From assembly GCA_965205915.1 (NCBI GenBank), contig OZ242191.1, positions 434,001 through 498,000 of the forward strand: 64,000 bases of DNA, given 5' to 3'. The DNA comes from VXMO01 sp965205915. Its GTDB lineage: Bacteria; Chloroflexota; Dehalococcoidia; UBA6926. The position numbers and the translations under genes are program-made. This document shows, piece after piece, positions 8,295-15,792 of the stretch; within the stretch, counting starts at the first letter, position 1; every line of letters starts with the position of its first letter. A model generated the notes under the pieces. The model ran no database searches. It had not been told where the DNA came from and saw only the letters and a list, made by a program, of their open reading frames with translations.

Positions 8295-9965
8295 GTGAGT
8301 AACGAGCATCCTGAGGTTAGCCACCGCATTGCCACGGGTGATGATCGCGAAATCGCGACATACCTTGAGATTGCCCAGCACGCCGAAGCGCGCCAGCCTA
8401 CAGACGCAGCCGAAAGCCGCCCGGCGCGTGATCTCATCGTCGTCATTGATTTCGGCTCGCAGTACAGCCTGCTCATCGCGCGGCGCATCCGCGAACTCAA
8501 CGTCTATTGCGAGGTCGTGCCCGCGACGATGCCGTGGCCGGAAATCGAGCGGCTGCGGCCCAAGGGTTTCATCTTTTCCGGCGGGCCGGCCAGTGTCTAT
8601 GAACAGGACGCGCCGATGGCGCCCGCGGAGGTCTATGAGGCGGGCGTGCCGATACTCGGCATCTGCTACGGGATGCAGTTGTTGGCACACCAGTTGGGCG
8701 GCGCCGTGGAGAACACGGCGCGGCGCGAGTATGGGCACTCCGTGCTCCATCGCGCGGCCACGATCACCGATCCGCTGACGGAGAGTCTGCCGCCGACGAT
8801 GCCGGTGTGGATGAGTCACGGCGACCATGTAACAACACCGCCTGCCGGTTTTAGGACGTTGGCCTATACGGATAATTCGCCGATTGCGGTGATGGCGAAC
8901 GAGTCCGGCTTCTACGGGCTGCAATTCCATCCGGAAGTCGTGCATACACCGAATGGAAAACAGCTTCTTGAGAACTTTTTGTTCAAGGTGTGCAAGTGCG
9001 AACCGACGTGGACGGCGGCCAATTTCATTGAGGAGACGGTGGCGCACATCCGCGAGCAGGTGGGTGACGGCCACGCAATCTGCGCGCTGTCCGGCGGCGT
9101 GGATTCCGCGGTGGCGGCGGCGCTCGTCCACAGGGCAATCGGTGACCGGCTGACGTGCATCTTTGTGAACAACGGACTGCTGCGGAAGGATGAGCCGGAG
9201 CGCCTGCGCGAGACGTTTGAGCGCAATCTCAATATGAACCTCATCGTCTGTGAATCCACGGATCGGTTCCTGGATCGGCTGGAGGGAATCACCGACCCGG
9301 AGACGAAGCGCAAGACCATCGGCGAGGAGTTTATCCGGGTCTTCGAGGAGGAAGCGGGAAGGCTGGGCGAGGTAGACTTCCTCGTGCAGGGCACGACGTA
9401 CCCGGATGTCATCGAAAGCCTGTCCGCTGAGAATACGACGTCGGCAGTCATCAAAACACACCACAACGTCGGTGGCCTGCCGGAGAATATGCGGTTGAAG
9501 CTTGTGGAGCCTTTGCGGTATCTCTTTAAGGATGAGGTGCGGGCTGCCGGCTCTGAGCTTGGGCTGCCCGACGAGGTTGTGTGGCGACAGCCGTTCCCCG
9601 GACCCGGCCTCGCAATCCGCATCCTTGGGGAGGTTACGCGTGAGGGTCTGGAGACATTGCGGGAGGCGGACGCCATCGTCAATGAGGAGATCCACAACGC
9701 GAACCTGACGCGGGAGTTGTGGCAGTCATTCGCCGTGCTGACGGCCTCCAAGACGGTCGGCGTGCAGGGCGACTTTCGGACGTATGGGAACGTCATCGCC
9801 ATCCGCGCCGTCACGTCTGAGGACGCGATGACTGCGGACTGGGCGCGCCTGCCCTACGATCTTTTGGCGCGTATCTCATCGCGGATAGCCAATGAGGCGC
9901 CGAACGTCAATCGCGTTGTATACGACATCACAAGCAAGCCGCCGGGAACAATAGAGTGGGAATGA
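8295..9965 (+). CDS. guaA: GMP synthase (glutamine-hydrolysing)
   Basis: 556 residues; converts XMP to GMP with glutamine and ATP. Domains: an unusual ~45-residue N-terminal extension; class I glutamine amidotransferase with nucleophile Cys124 in GICYGMQLL and FHPEV carrying the catalytic His/Glu; ATP pyrophosphatase with P-loop LSGGVDS; and the C-terminal dimerisation/XMP-binding domain ending in KPPGTIEWE. The GTG at 8295 is the first in-frame start; the extension is longer than in typical GuaA (about 510-525 residues). First gene of a purine cluster with purD, purE and purB. Confidence 0.95.
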   Translation: MSNEHPEVSHRIATGDDREIATYLEIAQHAEARQPTDAAESRPARDLIVVIDFGSQYSLLIARRIRELNVYCEVVPATMPWPEIERLRPKGFIFSGGPASVYEQDAPMAPAEVYEAGVPILGICYGMQLLAHQLGGAVENTARREYGHSVLHRAATITDPLTESLPPTMPVWMSHGDHVTTPPAGFRTLAYTDNSPIAVMANESGFYGLQFHPEVVHTPNGKQLLENFLFKVCKCEPTWTAANFIEETVAHIREQVGDGHAICALSGGVDSAVAAALVHRAIGDRLTCIFVNNGLLRKDEPERLRETFERNLNMNLIVCESTDRFLDRLEGITDPETKRKTIGEEFIRVFEEEAGRLGEVDFLVQGTTYPDVIESLSAENTTSAVIKTHHNVGGLPENMRLKLVEPLRYLFKDEVRAAGSELGLPDEVVWRQPFPGPGLAIRILGEVTREGLETLREADAIVNEEIHNANLTRELWQSFAVLTASKTVGVQGDFRTYGNVIAIRAVTSEDAMTADWARLPYDLLARISSRIANEAPNVNRVVYDITSKPPGTIEWE

Positions 9966-10003
9966 GTTCCGCCACAAATGCAGCGTGGTGATGCGGTGAC
10001 CTC

Positions 10004-11830
10004 ATGCTGAGAACCATCCTGCTGCGGCTAACGCTGATTGTCCTCGGCAGCGCGGCCATCATTGTGGGCATCGGCTCAGCGCTGTTCCCTCGCCCAATCC
10101 TCGAATTGCTGAACCTTGAGCAGGTCAACGTGATCCTGCTTGGGCTGTGGGGAGTCATGCTGGCACTGCTTGGCGTGGGCACGTTCATAGCAAACCGCAA
10201 TCCTATACGACATCTGCTCTGGCTCCGGCTGATGATTATCTTCCTGTTTGGGATAGCCGCATATGCGGGACTGGTTTTTTGGGGCGGCGGCATCGAAAGG
10301 GACACGGCGATTGCCCTGGTCGTCATCGGCGTCGTCCCTGCCCTGCTGCTGCTCATCCTGTTCCCCCGTTCACCGCGGCTGGTTTCAACGCGCGTTCGTT
10401 CGCCTGACGGACTGTTGTTCACGGACCCGGACGATGGCGGCCTGTTTGTGCGGCAGCGCGGAGGTCGGTTCAATCCGTATGTGATTCGTCTGCCACGGGA
10501 ACCCGTGTTGCAGCCCACCCAACGACGCGTTGCCACCATGCCAATCGAGAATCCATCGCGGGTGATGGTCGTCGGCAGCGGCTCGCGAGAACACACGATG
10601 GCCGTCAAGCTGCTGCAGAGCCACGGGCTGGAAAAGCTGTACATGGCGCCCGGCAACGGCGGCACGGCGCCCATCGCGGAGAATATCCCTGTGGCAGCGT
10701 CTGACGTCGAGGGAATCGTGAAAGCCGCGCTGGAGCGGGAGGTTGAGCTGGTCATCATCGGGCCGGAGGACCCGCTGTTTCGCGGACTCGGTGACGCCAT
10801 TCGCGAGGCGGGCATCTTGTGTCTCGGCCCATCACGGGAGGCGGCGCGGCTCGAATGGAGCAAGTCATTCGCCAAGCAGTTGATGGACGATGCCGGCGTT
10901 CCCACCGCGGCATGGATTCAGTTCTCTGACTATTCACAGGCGGCTGAGTACGTTCGCGCGCACCCGATGCCGCTCGTTATCAAGGCGGACGGCCTGGCGG
11001 CGGGCAAGGGCGTCGCGGTTTGCGATACAGAACAGGAGGCGCTGACCTTTTTGCATCACGTCATGCGGCTGCGCGATTTCGGCGAGGCGGGCGATTCGGT
11101 GGTCATCGAGGAGGCGCTGTCCGGGCCTGAGCTTTCGGTGTTCGCGTTCTGCGATGGCGAGCAGATGCTCCTGATGCCCCCCGCGTCCGACTACAAGCGC
11201 ATCCACGATGGCGACATCGGCCCCAACACCGGCGGCATGGGTTCCTACAGCCCCCCGGAGTTCGTGAACGACAGGCTGATGGCGGACATTCGCGACATCA
11301 TCATCAAGCCCGTGTTGCGGCGCATGGTGGAGATCGGCGCGCCGTTCAGCGGCATCCTGTATACGGGGCTGATGGTGACGCAGGACGGCCCCAAGGTCAT
11401 CGAGTTCAACTCGCGGATGGGAGACCCGGAGGCGCAGGTCGTGCTGTCGCGCATCACGTCAGACTTTCTACAGCTTGCGACGGCGACGGCGGCCGGACGG
11501 CTTGCCGATGCGCCCCTGACATGGACGGAGCGACGGGCCGTGGGAGTCGTGATTGCATCCGAGGGCTATCCGGGCGACTACCCGACCGGCCTCGAAATCA
11601 CGGGCCTTAACACCCTTGATTACGACGTCATGACCTTCCACGCGGGAACGCGGCTTGATCCGGCCACGGGCAAGTTGCTGACCGCCGGAGGCCGCGTGCT
11701 GACTGTCACGGCGCTTGGGGAAACGATGGCGGGGGCGCGCGAAAAAGCCTACGCGAACGCGGAGCGTGTCACATTCAAGGGCGCGCAGTACCGCACGGAC
11801 ATTGCGCTCCGCGCCGTCGCGTCCGAGTGA
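10004..11830 (+). CDS. purD: Phosphoribosylamine-glycine ligase with an N-terminal membrane domain
   Basis: 608 residues in one uninterrupted frame. Residues ~1-130 contain four hydrophobic helices (TLIVLGSAAIIVGIGSALF; ILLGLWGVMLALLGVGTFI; MIIFLFGIAAYAGLVF; IALVVIGVVPALLLLILF). A polar linker follows, then from Met179 (ATG 10538) a complete ~430-residue PurD: VMVVGSGSREHTMAVKLL, ATP-grasp segments VIKADGLAAGKGV and NTGGMGSYSP, and the metal/substrate segment VIEFNSRMGDPE. PurD is normally soluble. ATG 10538 has no good ribosome-binding site, so the product may be membrane anchored. Alternatives are a lost stop codon between two genes, or a sequencing error. Confidence 0.85.
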   Translation: MLRTILLRLTLIVLGSAAIIVGIGSALFPRPILELLNLEQVNVILLGLWGVMLALLGVGTFIANRNPIRHLLWLRLMIIFLFGIAAYAGLVFWGGGIERDTAIALVVIGVVPALLLLILFPRSPRLVSTRVRSPDGLLFTDPDDGGLFVRQRGGRFNPYVIRLPREPVLQPTQRRVATMPIENPSRVMVVGSGSREHTMAVKLLQSHGLEKLYMAPGNGGTAPIAENIPVAASDVEGIVKAALEREVELVIIGPEDPLFRGLGDAIREAGILCLGPSREAARLEWSKSFAKQLMDDAGVPTAAWIQFSDYSQAAEYVRAHPMPLVIKADGLAAGKGVAVCDTEQEALTFLHHVMRLRDFGEAGDSVVIEEALSGPELSVFAFCDGEQMLLMPPASDYKRIHDGDIGPNTGGMGSYSPPEFVNDRLMADIRDIIIKPVLRRMVEIGAPFSGILYTGLMVTQDGPKVIEFNSRMGDPEAQVVLSRITSDFLQLATATAAGRLADAPLTWTERRAVGVVIASEGYPGDYPTGLEITGLNTLDYDVMTFHAGTRLDPATGKLLTAGGRVLTVTALGETMAGAREKAYANAERVTFKGAQYRTDIALRAVASE

Positions 11831-11891
11831 TGCCATAATCTGAATGTGGGTCGTGTGGACGACGGGCGTAGCGATGGAAAGGACAGCATAA

Positions 11892-12353
11892 ATGACGGCG
11901 ATTGTCGGAATCGTCATGGGCAGCCGCTCCGATGAGGGGCTGGTTCAGGAGACGCAGAAGGTTCTCGAAGACCTGAACATCGAGTACGAGACGAACGTGC
12001 TCTCCGCGCACCGCACGCCGGACAAGACGGCGGAGTACGCCCGCACGGCGCGGGAGCGGGGCATCGACGTGCTCATCGGTGTGGCCGGCGCCGCTGCCCA
12101 CCTGCCCGGCGTCATGTCCGCCTACACCACCCTGCCCGTCATCGGCGTGCCCGCCACCGGCAGCGCCCTGAACGGCTTGGACGCCCTCTATTCCATCGTA
12201 CAGATGCCGCCCGGCGTGCCGGTCGCGTCAGTCGCGGTCGGTTCGATGGGCGCACGCAACGCCGCCTATCTCGCCGCCTCCATCCTCGCGCTCAAGCACC
12301 CCCACGTTCGTGAGAGCTATGACACGTTCCGCGAACGGCAGTCGCAGGGCTAG
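11892..12353 (+). CDS. purE: N5-carboxyaminoimidazole ribonucleotide mutase
   Basis: 153 residues, the size of class I PurE. It moves the carboxyl of N5-CAIR to C4 to give CAIR. Motifs: VGIVMGSRSDEGL (phosphate-binding Ser/Asp), VLSAHRTPDKTAEYA, and GVAGAAAHLPGVMSAYTTLPVIGVP. The start ATG 11892 is preceded by AAAGGA. It follows purD by about 60 bases and precedes purB by about 30. No purK is seen in the window. Confidence 0.95.
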   Translation: MTAIVGIVMGSRSDEGLVQETQKVLEDLNIEYETNVLSAHRTPDKTAEYARTARERGIDVLIGVAGAAAHLPGVMSAYTTLPVIGVPATGSALNGLDALYSIVQMPPGVPVASVAVGSMGARNAAYLAASILALKHPHVRESYDTFRERQSQG

Positions 12354-12386
12354 CAGCAGCCCCCAAATCATCGTGAGGTAACCGCC

Positions 12387-13676
12387 GTGATTGACCGATA
12401 CGCCCGCGAGGCGATGAAGGCCATCTGGCAGGATCAGTTCAAGTTCGAGACATGGCTTGAAGTGGAGTTGGCCGTCTGCAAGGCGTGGGCGGAACACGGC
12501 GAGATTCCGGCGGAGGACATCCCTCTGCTGGAGCGGGCAACGTTCGACATGCCGCACTGGGAGCAGGCCTTTGCGACAACCCGCCACGACGTGACGGCGT
12601 TCCTGTCCTCCGTCTCGCGCGATCTCGGCCCGGAGAGTCGGCATATCCACAAGGGCCTGACCTCCAACGATGTGTGGGACACCGCCACCGCCCTACAGCT
12701 GCGGGCCGCCGGGAAAATCCTGCTTGAGGGCATCGACAAGCTGGAGGAGGCCATCACGCGGCGCGCCGTCGAGCATAAGGACACGCTGATGATGGGGCGC
12801 ACGCACGGCGTCCACGCGGAGCCGACGACGTTCGGCCTCAAGCTGGCGCTGTGGGTTGAGGAGACGCGGCGGATGAGGCAGCGGTTGGAGCAGGCGACGC
12901 GGGGCATCAGCGTCGGCAAGTTCTCCGGCGCGGTCGGCACACACGCGACGCTGCCGCCTGAGGTTGAGGAGACGGCGTGCCGGTTCCTGGGGCTTGAGGT
13001 TGAGAAGATATCCAGCCAAATCGTGCCGCGAGATCGCCACGCGGAATTCGTATCTACTCTTGCATTGTGCGCGGCCTCACTTGAGAAGTTTGCTACTGAA
13101 ATTCGCGGCCTGCAACGGACGGAAGTACGGGAGGTTGAGGAGCCTTTCCATGCCGGACAGACCGGCTCATCCGCCATGCCGCACAAGCGGAACCCGGAGT
13201 TGTCAGAACGCATCTGTGGCCTGGCAAGGCTCATCCGCGGTCATTCCGTGACGGCGCTGGAGAATGTGGCGCTGTGGCATGAGCGGGATATTTCACATTC
13301 ATCGGCGGAGCGCATCATCCTGCCGGACGCGACGATGGCCCTCGACTACATCCTTGATATCGCCACGTATGTCATTGGCGGGATGAGGGTGTACCCGGAG
13401 ACGATGTTGGCCAACGTGGAGAAGACGAAGGGACTGGTCTTCTCGCAGCGCGTCATGCTCGCGCTCATCGACAAGGGACTGTCGCGTGACGAGGCATACA
13501 AGATCACACAGACAACGTCGATGGAATCATGGGAGACGGGGCAGGACTTCCGGGAACTGTTGCGCGAGAACGCCAACATCACGAAGCATCTGCCATCGGA
13601 TGAGTTGGAATCCATCTTTGATTATGGGTACTACACGCGGTTTGTGGATGAGTCTTTTGGGAGAATTGGGCTGTAG
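12387..13676 (+). CDS. purB: Adenylosuccinate lyase
   Basis: 429 residues of the fumarase/aspartase superfamily. It cleaves SAICAR and adenylosuccinate, releasing fumarate. Diagnostic segments: TSNDVWDTATALQLR, MMGRTHGVHAEPTTFGLKLALW (catalytic His region), and the signature loop GSSAMPHKRNPELSERI with the catalytic Ser. The start is GTG 12387 with GTGAGGTAA upstream. Last purine gene of the cluster; the next small gene begins six bases after its stop. Confidence 0.95.
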   Translation: MIDRYAREAMKAIWQDQFKFETWLEVELAVCKAWAEHGEIPAEDIPLLERATFDMPHWEQAFATTRHDVTAFLSSVSRDLGPESRHIHKGLTSNDVWDTATALQLRAAGKILLEGIDKLEEAITRRAVEHKDTLMMGRTHGVHAEPTTFGLKLALWVEETRRMRQRLEQATRGISVGKFSGAVGTHATLPPEVEETACRFLGLEVEKISSQIVPRDRHAEFVSTLALCAASLEKFATEIRGLQRTEVREVEEPFHAGQTGSSAMPHKRNPELSERICGLARLIRGHSVTALENVALWHERDISHSSAERIILPDATMALDYILDIATYVIGGMRVYPETMLANVEKTKGLVFSQRVMLALIDKGLSRDEAYKITQTTSMESWETGQDFRELLRENANITKHLPSDELESIFDYGYYTRFVDESFGRIGL

Positions 13677-13682
13677 CAAGCC

Positions 13683-13859
13683 ATGTCCAGCGAAGACAGT
13701 TCGCGCAGGGTGACCCGCGGGGAGCGGCGGCAGGACAAGCGGCGGCGCAAGAGAAAGATGGGCGTCAGCGGCAAGAGCTTCGTGAACGCCGTCCGCAACG
13801 CGGCGATTAAGCGCAAGGCGGAGATAGCGGTGCGGGAGCGGCAGCAACCGTTAAGTTAA
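13683..13859 (+). CDS. Small, strongly basic protein (58 aa)
   Basis: Too short for most gene finders, but it starts six bases after purB and is bounded by ATG 13683 and TAA 13857-13859. The N-terminal half is Arg/Lys-rich (RGERRQDKRRRKRK), followed by a possibly helical SFVNAVRNAAIKRKAEIAVRE. I do not recognise a family; a nucleic-acid-binding role is only a guess from charge. Its last 80 bases are repeated almost perfectly at 15541-15620, which argues that the element matters evolutionarily or was duplicated when the following segment arrived. Confidence 0.5.
   Translation: MSSEDSSRRVTRGERRQDKRRRKRKMGVSGKSFVNAVRNAAIKRKAEIAVRERQQPLS
13761..13840. repeat. 80-base direct repeat, copy 1
   Basis: Matches 15541-15620 over 80 bases with one mismatch (C at 13828 against A at 15608). 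Copy 1 lies inside the 58-residue basic gene; copy 2 lies beyond the restriction-like gene. Together they bound about 1.7 kb of accessory DNA. Confidence 0.9.
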
Positions 13860-13904
13860 TCTGCCCCCAAAACCGTCATTCCTGCGAAAGCGGGGGTCCA
13901 GACC

Positions 13905-14198
13905 CTACGCCTCCATGTACAGCTCGATGTAGCGTTCGTCGTCCCACTCATCCCACGGCAACGATTCAAGCCACGCCGTTATGGAATCCCGCTGATTCTG
14001 CGTAAGCCCCTCACTAGCAGCAAACTCGTCCGCATAGTTCATCATCTGGCCGAAGGTAAAATCTGTCCAGACTCTTCCCATGCCCGACATATAGCAATTC
14101 ACAGCCCTGATCCACATAAGTTCCTTGACAAAATCAGAGGCGATGCCGCCAAGTGGCGGATAGTACTCGATGCTCACGCTCCCAACCTGTACCGACAT
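13905..14198 (-). CDS. Hypothetical protein (97 aa)
   Basis: The start ATG 14198 has a strong ribosome-binding site (GGAGG about seven bases upstream), better than the longer in-frame alternative at 14249. The protein is acidic and aromatic-rich (IEYYPPLGGIASDFVKELMW, then WTDFTFGQMMNYADEF, ending SLPWDEWDDERYIELYMEA). No membrane segment or known motif is visible. It is divergent from the restriction-like gene and lies inside the repeat-bounded segment, so a small accessory or partner protein is possible. Function unknown. Confidence 0.6.
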   Translation of the reverse strand: MSVQVGSVSIEYYPPLGGIASDFVKELMWIRAVNCYMSGMGRVWTDFTFGQMMNYADEFAASEGLTQNQRDSITAWLESLPWDEWDDERYIELYMEA

Positions 14199-14261
14199 GT
14201 CCTGACCTCCCACATCCAATGATTGAGATTCTGCTGCCCCTAGGGCCAACGGACCATATCG

Positions 14262-14315
14262 GGCCCCGCCGGGGCCGTCAAGAGAAGGTGGTCCTTAGGG
14301 CCCTTTGGCCCTAAG
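14262..14315. promoter_or_regulatory. Two hairpins in the divergent intergenic region
   Basis: GGCCCCGCCGGGGCC (14262-14276) and a perfect 9-bp stem, CTTAGGGCC-CTTT-GGCCCTAAG (14294-14315), lie between the divergent genes at 14198 and 14356. They could be regulatory or terminator-like; there is no T-run. Confidence 0.4.
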
Positions 14316-14355
14316 CTAGAGCCAGATGGTTTATGCCCTTTCAGGAGGTGCCAAT

Positions 14356-15336
14356 ATGCAGGATGATTTGCTTGACGTCATCAATACGCTGCAACGACGT
14401 GTGCGAGACCACGAGCCGTCGCTCAAGGAAAACGAGATTAGGACGCGGACTACGCTCATCGACCCGCTGCTGAAAATACTGGGGTGGGACGTGTCCGACC
14501 CAGAGATGGTAACTCTTGAATACAGCGTCGGTAGGGGCAGAGCCGATTACGCTCTTCACGGAGGGGAAACCAAACCTTTTGCCGTGCTCGAGGCCAAGAG
14601 GTTAGGGGAAGATCTTGGGAATCACATTTCCCAAATGGTTGGATACGCTTTAGAGGATGGGATCCCGTATGCCGGGCTCACTGACGGCAACCGTTGGCAA
14701 CTCTACGAAGTTTTTGGTCGGGCACCGTTGTCAGAAAAGTGTTTGCTTGACGTTTCACTTGCCGTCATGCCTGCCCACAAGTGCGCACTGGAGTTGCTCT
14801 CGCTCTGGAATCCCAACCTTTCTTCGGGTCAGGTCGTAGGAGCGAATCAGCCATTGGTCTTACAGGAACAAGTGACACCTCCGACTATCGTTATCGAACC
14901 ACCTGCGCAACCTACGCAGTTACTGCCCGAATCTGTCCAACCCCCCGCAGGCGAGGGCTGGGTGCGACTGTCCGACTTTGACCCTCCGGCGCGCAACAGA
15001 TCACCTTCGGACATCTGGTTTGGTGACGGTACAAGCGCGGAGATAAGCTATTGGAAGGACATCCCGATACAAACTGTCAATTGGCTCTTCTCCAGAGGGT
15101 TGTTGACCGCTGACAAACTCCCGTTGGCTTCCGGACGCAAGGGGTTCGTGGTGAATTCCACGCCGCAGCAGGCAGACGGCTCACCTATGCAGTCCTACGT
15201 GGTCACCGGCGACAGAACCCTCTTCGTCAACACATGGATTTCGGCCAAGGCTGCTCGGGAAAACGCCAAGAAGTGCCTGGAACACTGCGGTATCGATCCG
15301 TCCACGGTTTGGCTGCTGCCGACCGAAGACAGATAA
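14356..15336 (+). CDS. Type I restriction R-subunit N-terminal-like (HSDR_N) nuclease-domain protein
   Basis: 326 residues; ATG 14356 is preceded by AGGAGGTG. The N-terminal ~140 residues look like the HSDR_N / PD-(D/E)XK fold: helix LKENEIRTRTTLIDPLLKILG, Asp64 in GRADYAL, Glu79-x-Lys81 in FAVLEAKRL, and a QxxxY-like SQMVGYALEDG (Gln93, Tyr97). There is no helicase, no methylase and no specificity subunit nearby. After a Pro-rich linker comes a C-terminal domain (SDIWFGDGTSAEISYWKDIP, then WISAKAARENAKKCLEHCGI) seen in similar stand-alone proteins. It could be an orphan restriction/defence nuclease; activity unproven. Confidence 0.75.
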   Translation: MQDDLLDVINTLQRRVRDHEPSLKENEIRTRTTLIDPLLKILGWDVSDPEMVTLEYSVGRGRADYALHGGETKPFAVLEAKRLGEDLGNHISQMVGYALEDGIPYAGLTDGNRWQLYEVFGRAPLSEKCLLDVSLAVMPAHKCALELLSLWNPNLSSGQVVGANQPLVLQEQVTPPTIVIEPPAQPTQLLPESVQPPAGEGWVRLSDFDPPARNRSPSDIWFGDGTSAEISYWKDIPIQTVNWLFSRGLLTADKLPLASGRKGFVVNSTPQQADGSPMQSYVVTGDRTLFVNTWISAKAARENAKKCLEHCGIDPSTVWLLPTEDR

Positions 15337-15709
15337 TGGCCGAATAGTCACTCCCACAACTTCACGCGAAGCCGTGTCACTTACCTTCTAAGGGAATCTT
15401 GTTTAACGAGAATTCACCACTACACTGACCGTGTTTCTGTTTTTTCCATATGCTGGTATCGGCGGCTCACTTGGGACAAGGAAAGTCGCTGGAAACCAAG
15501 AAGGAGAGGCTGACCCGGGATCTGGGTTCTGCCTTGCACCGGCGTCAGCGGCAAGAGCTTCGTGAACGCCGTCCGCAACGCGGCGATTAAGCGCAAGGCG
15601 GAGATAGAGGTGCGGGAGCGGTCCAGCAAATAGCTATTTGTAAACTCGTAACTTCTGCATTTTCTCCATCTGCTTATTCCCAGTAGGTCCATTGTTAATT
15701 AGAAGCTTA
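15337..15709. other. Gene-poor stretch ending the accessory segment
   Basis: No credible gene. It contains a truncated copy of the basic small protein (frame opens after a TGA near 15512, reads through the 80-base repeat, and stops at TAG just before 15635) with no start codon. A 46-codon frame from ATG 15450 runs across the repeat in a different register and is not supported. Composition is visibly more AT-rich than the flanks. Confidence 0.6.
15541..15620. repeat. 80-base direct repeat, copy 2
   Basis: Near-perfect copy of 13761-13840. In the frame of the small basic protein it is still open and ends a few codons later, but it lacks the 5' half of the gene, so it is a partial duplicate. 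Confidence 0.9.
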
Positions 15710-15723
15710 TTGTCTATAGACAA
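15710..15723. promoter_or_regulatory. Perfect 14-base palindrome
   Basis: TTGTCTATAGACAA is a perfect palindrome next to the terminator of the Opp ATPase operon and 90 bases after the repeat. It resembles an operator or recombination site by shape only. Confidence 0.3.
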
Positions 15724-15729
15724 AACTAG

Positions 15730-15771
15730 AAGAGGGGGCGTCGCAGCCTGTTGGCCGCGACGCCCCCTCTT
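15730..15771 (-). terminator. Terminator of the OppD/OppF operon
   Basis: A 15-bp perfect stem (AAGAGGGGGCGTCGC, 15730-15744, against 15757-15771) with a 12-base loop, placed about 20 bases after the stop of the minus-strand gene at 15793. Read on the minus strand it is followed by TAGTTTTG. Confidence 0.8.
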
Positions 15772-15792
15772 GGCGTTCAGTATGCTTGCGCC

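Noticed and set aside
8166..9695. A 742-codon minus-strand frame extending far upstream of the Sua5 gene.
   Set aside because: The extra ~510 codons are the exact antisense of guaA and have no family resemblance; GTG 8165 with AAGGAG gives a normal YrdC protein.
15450..15590. A 46-codon frame from ATG 15450 crossing the 80-base repeat.
   Set aside because: It uses a different register from the small basic gene and has no ribosome-binding site.
15420..15692. A 90-codon minus-strand frame containing LRLIAALRTAFTKLLPLTP, also seen at 13631-13816.
   Set aside because: Shared only because the two 80-base repeats are read antisense; no start signal.
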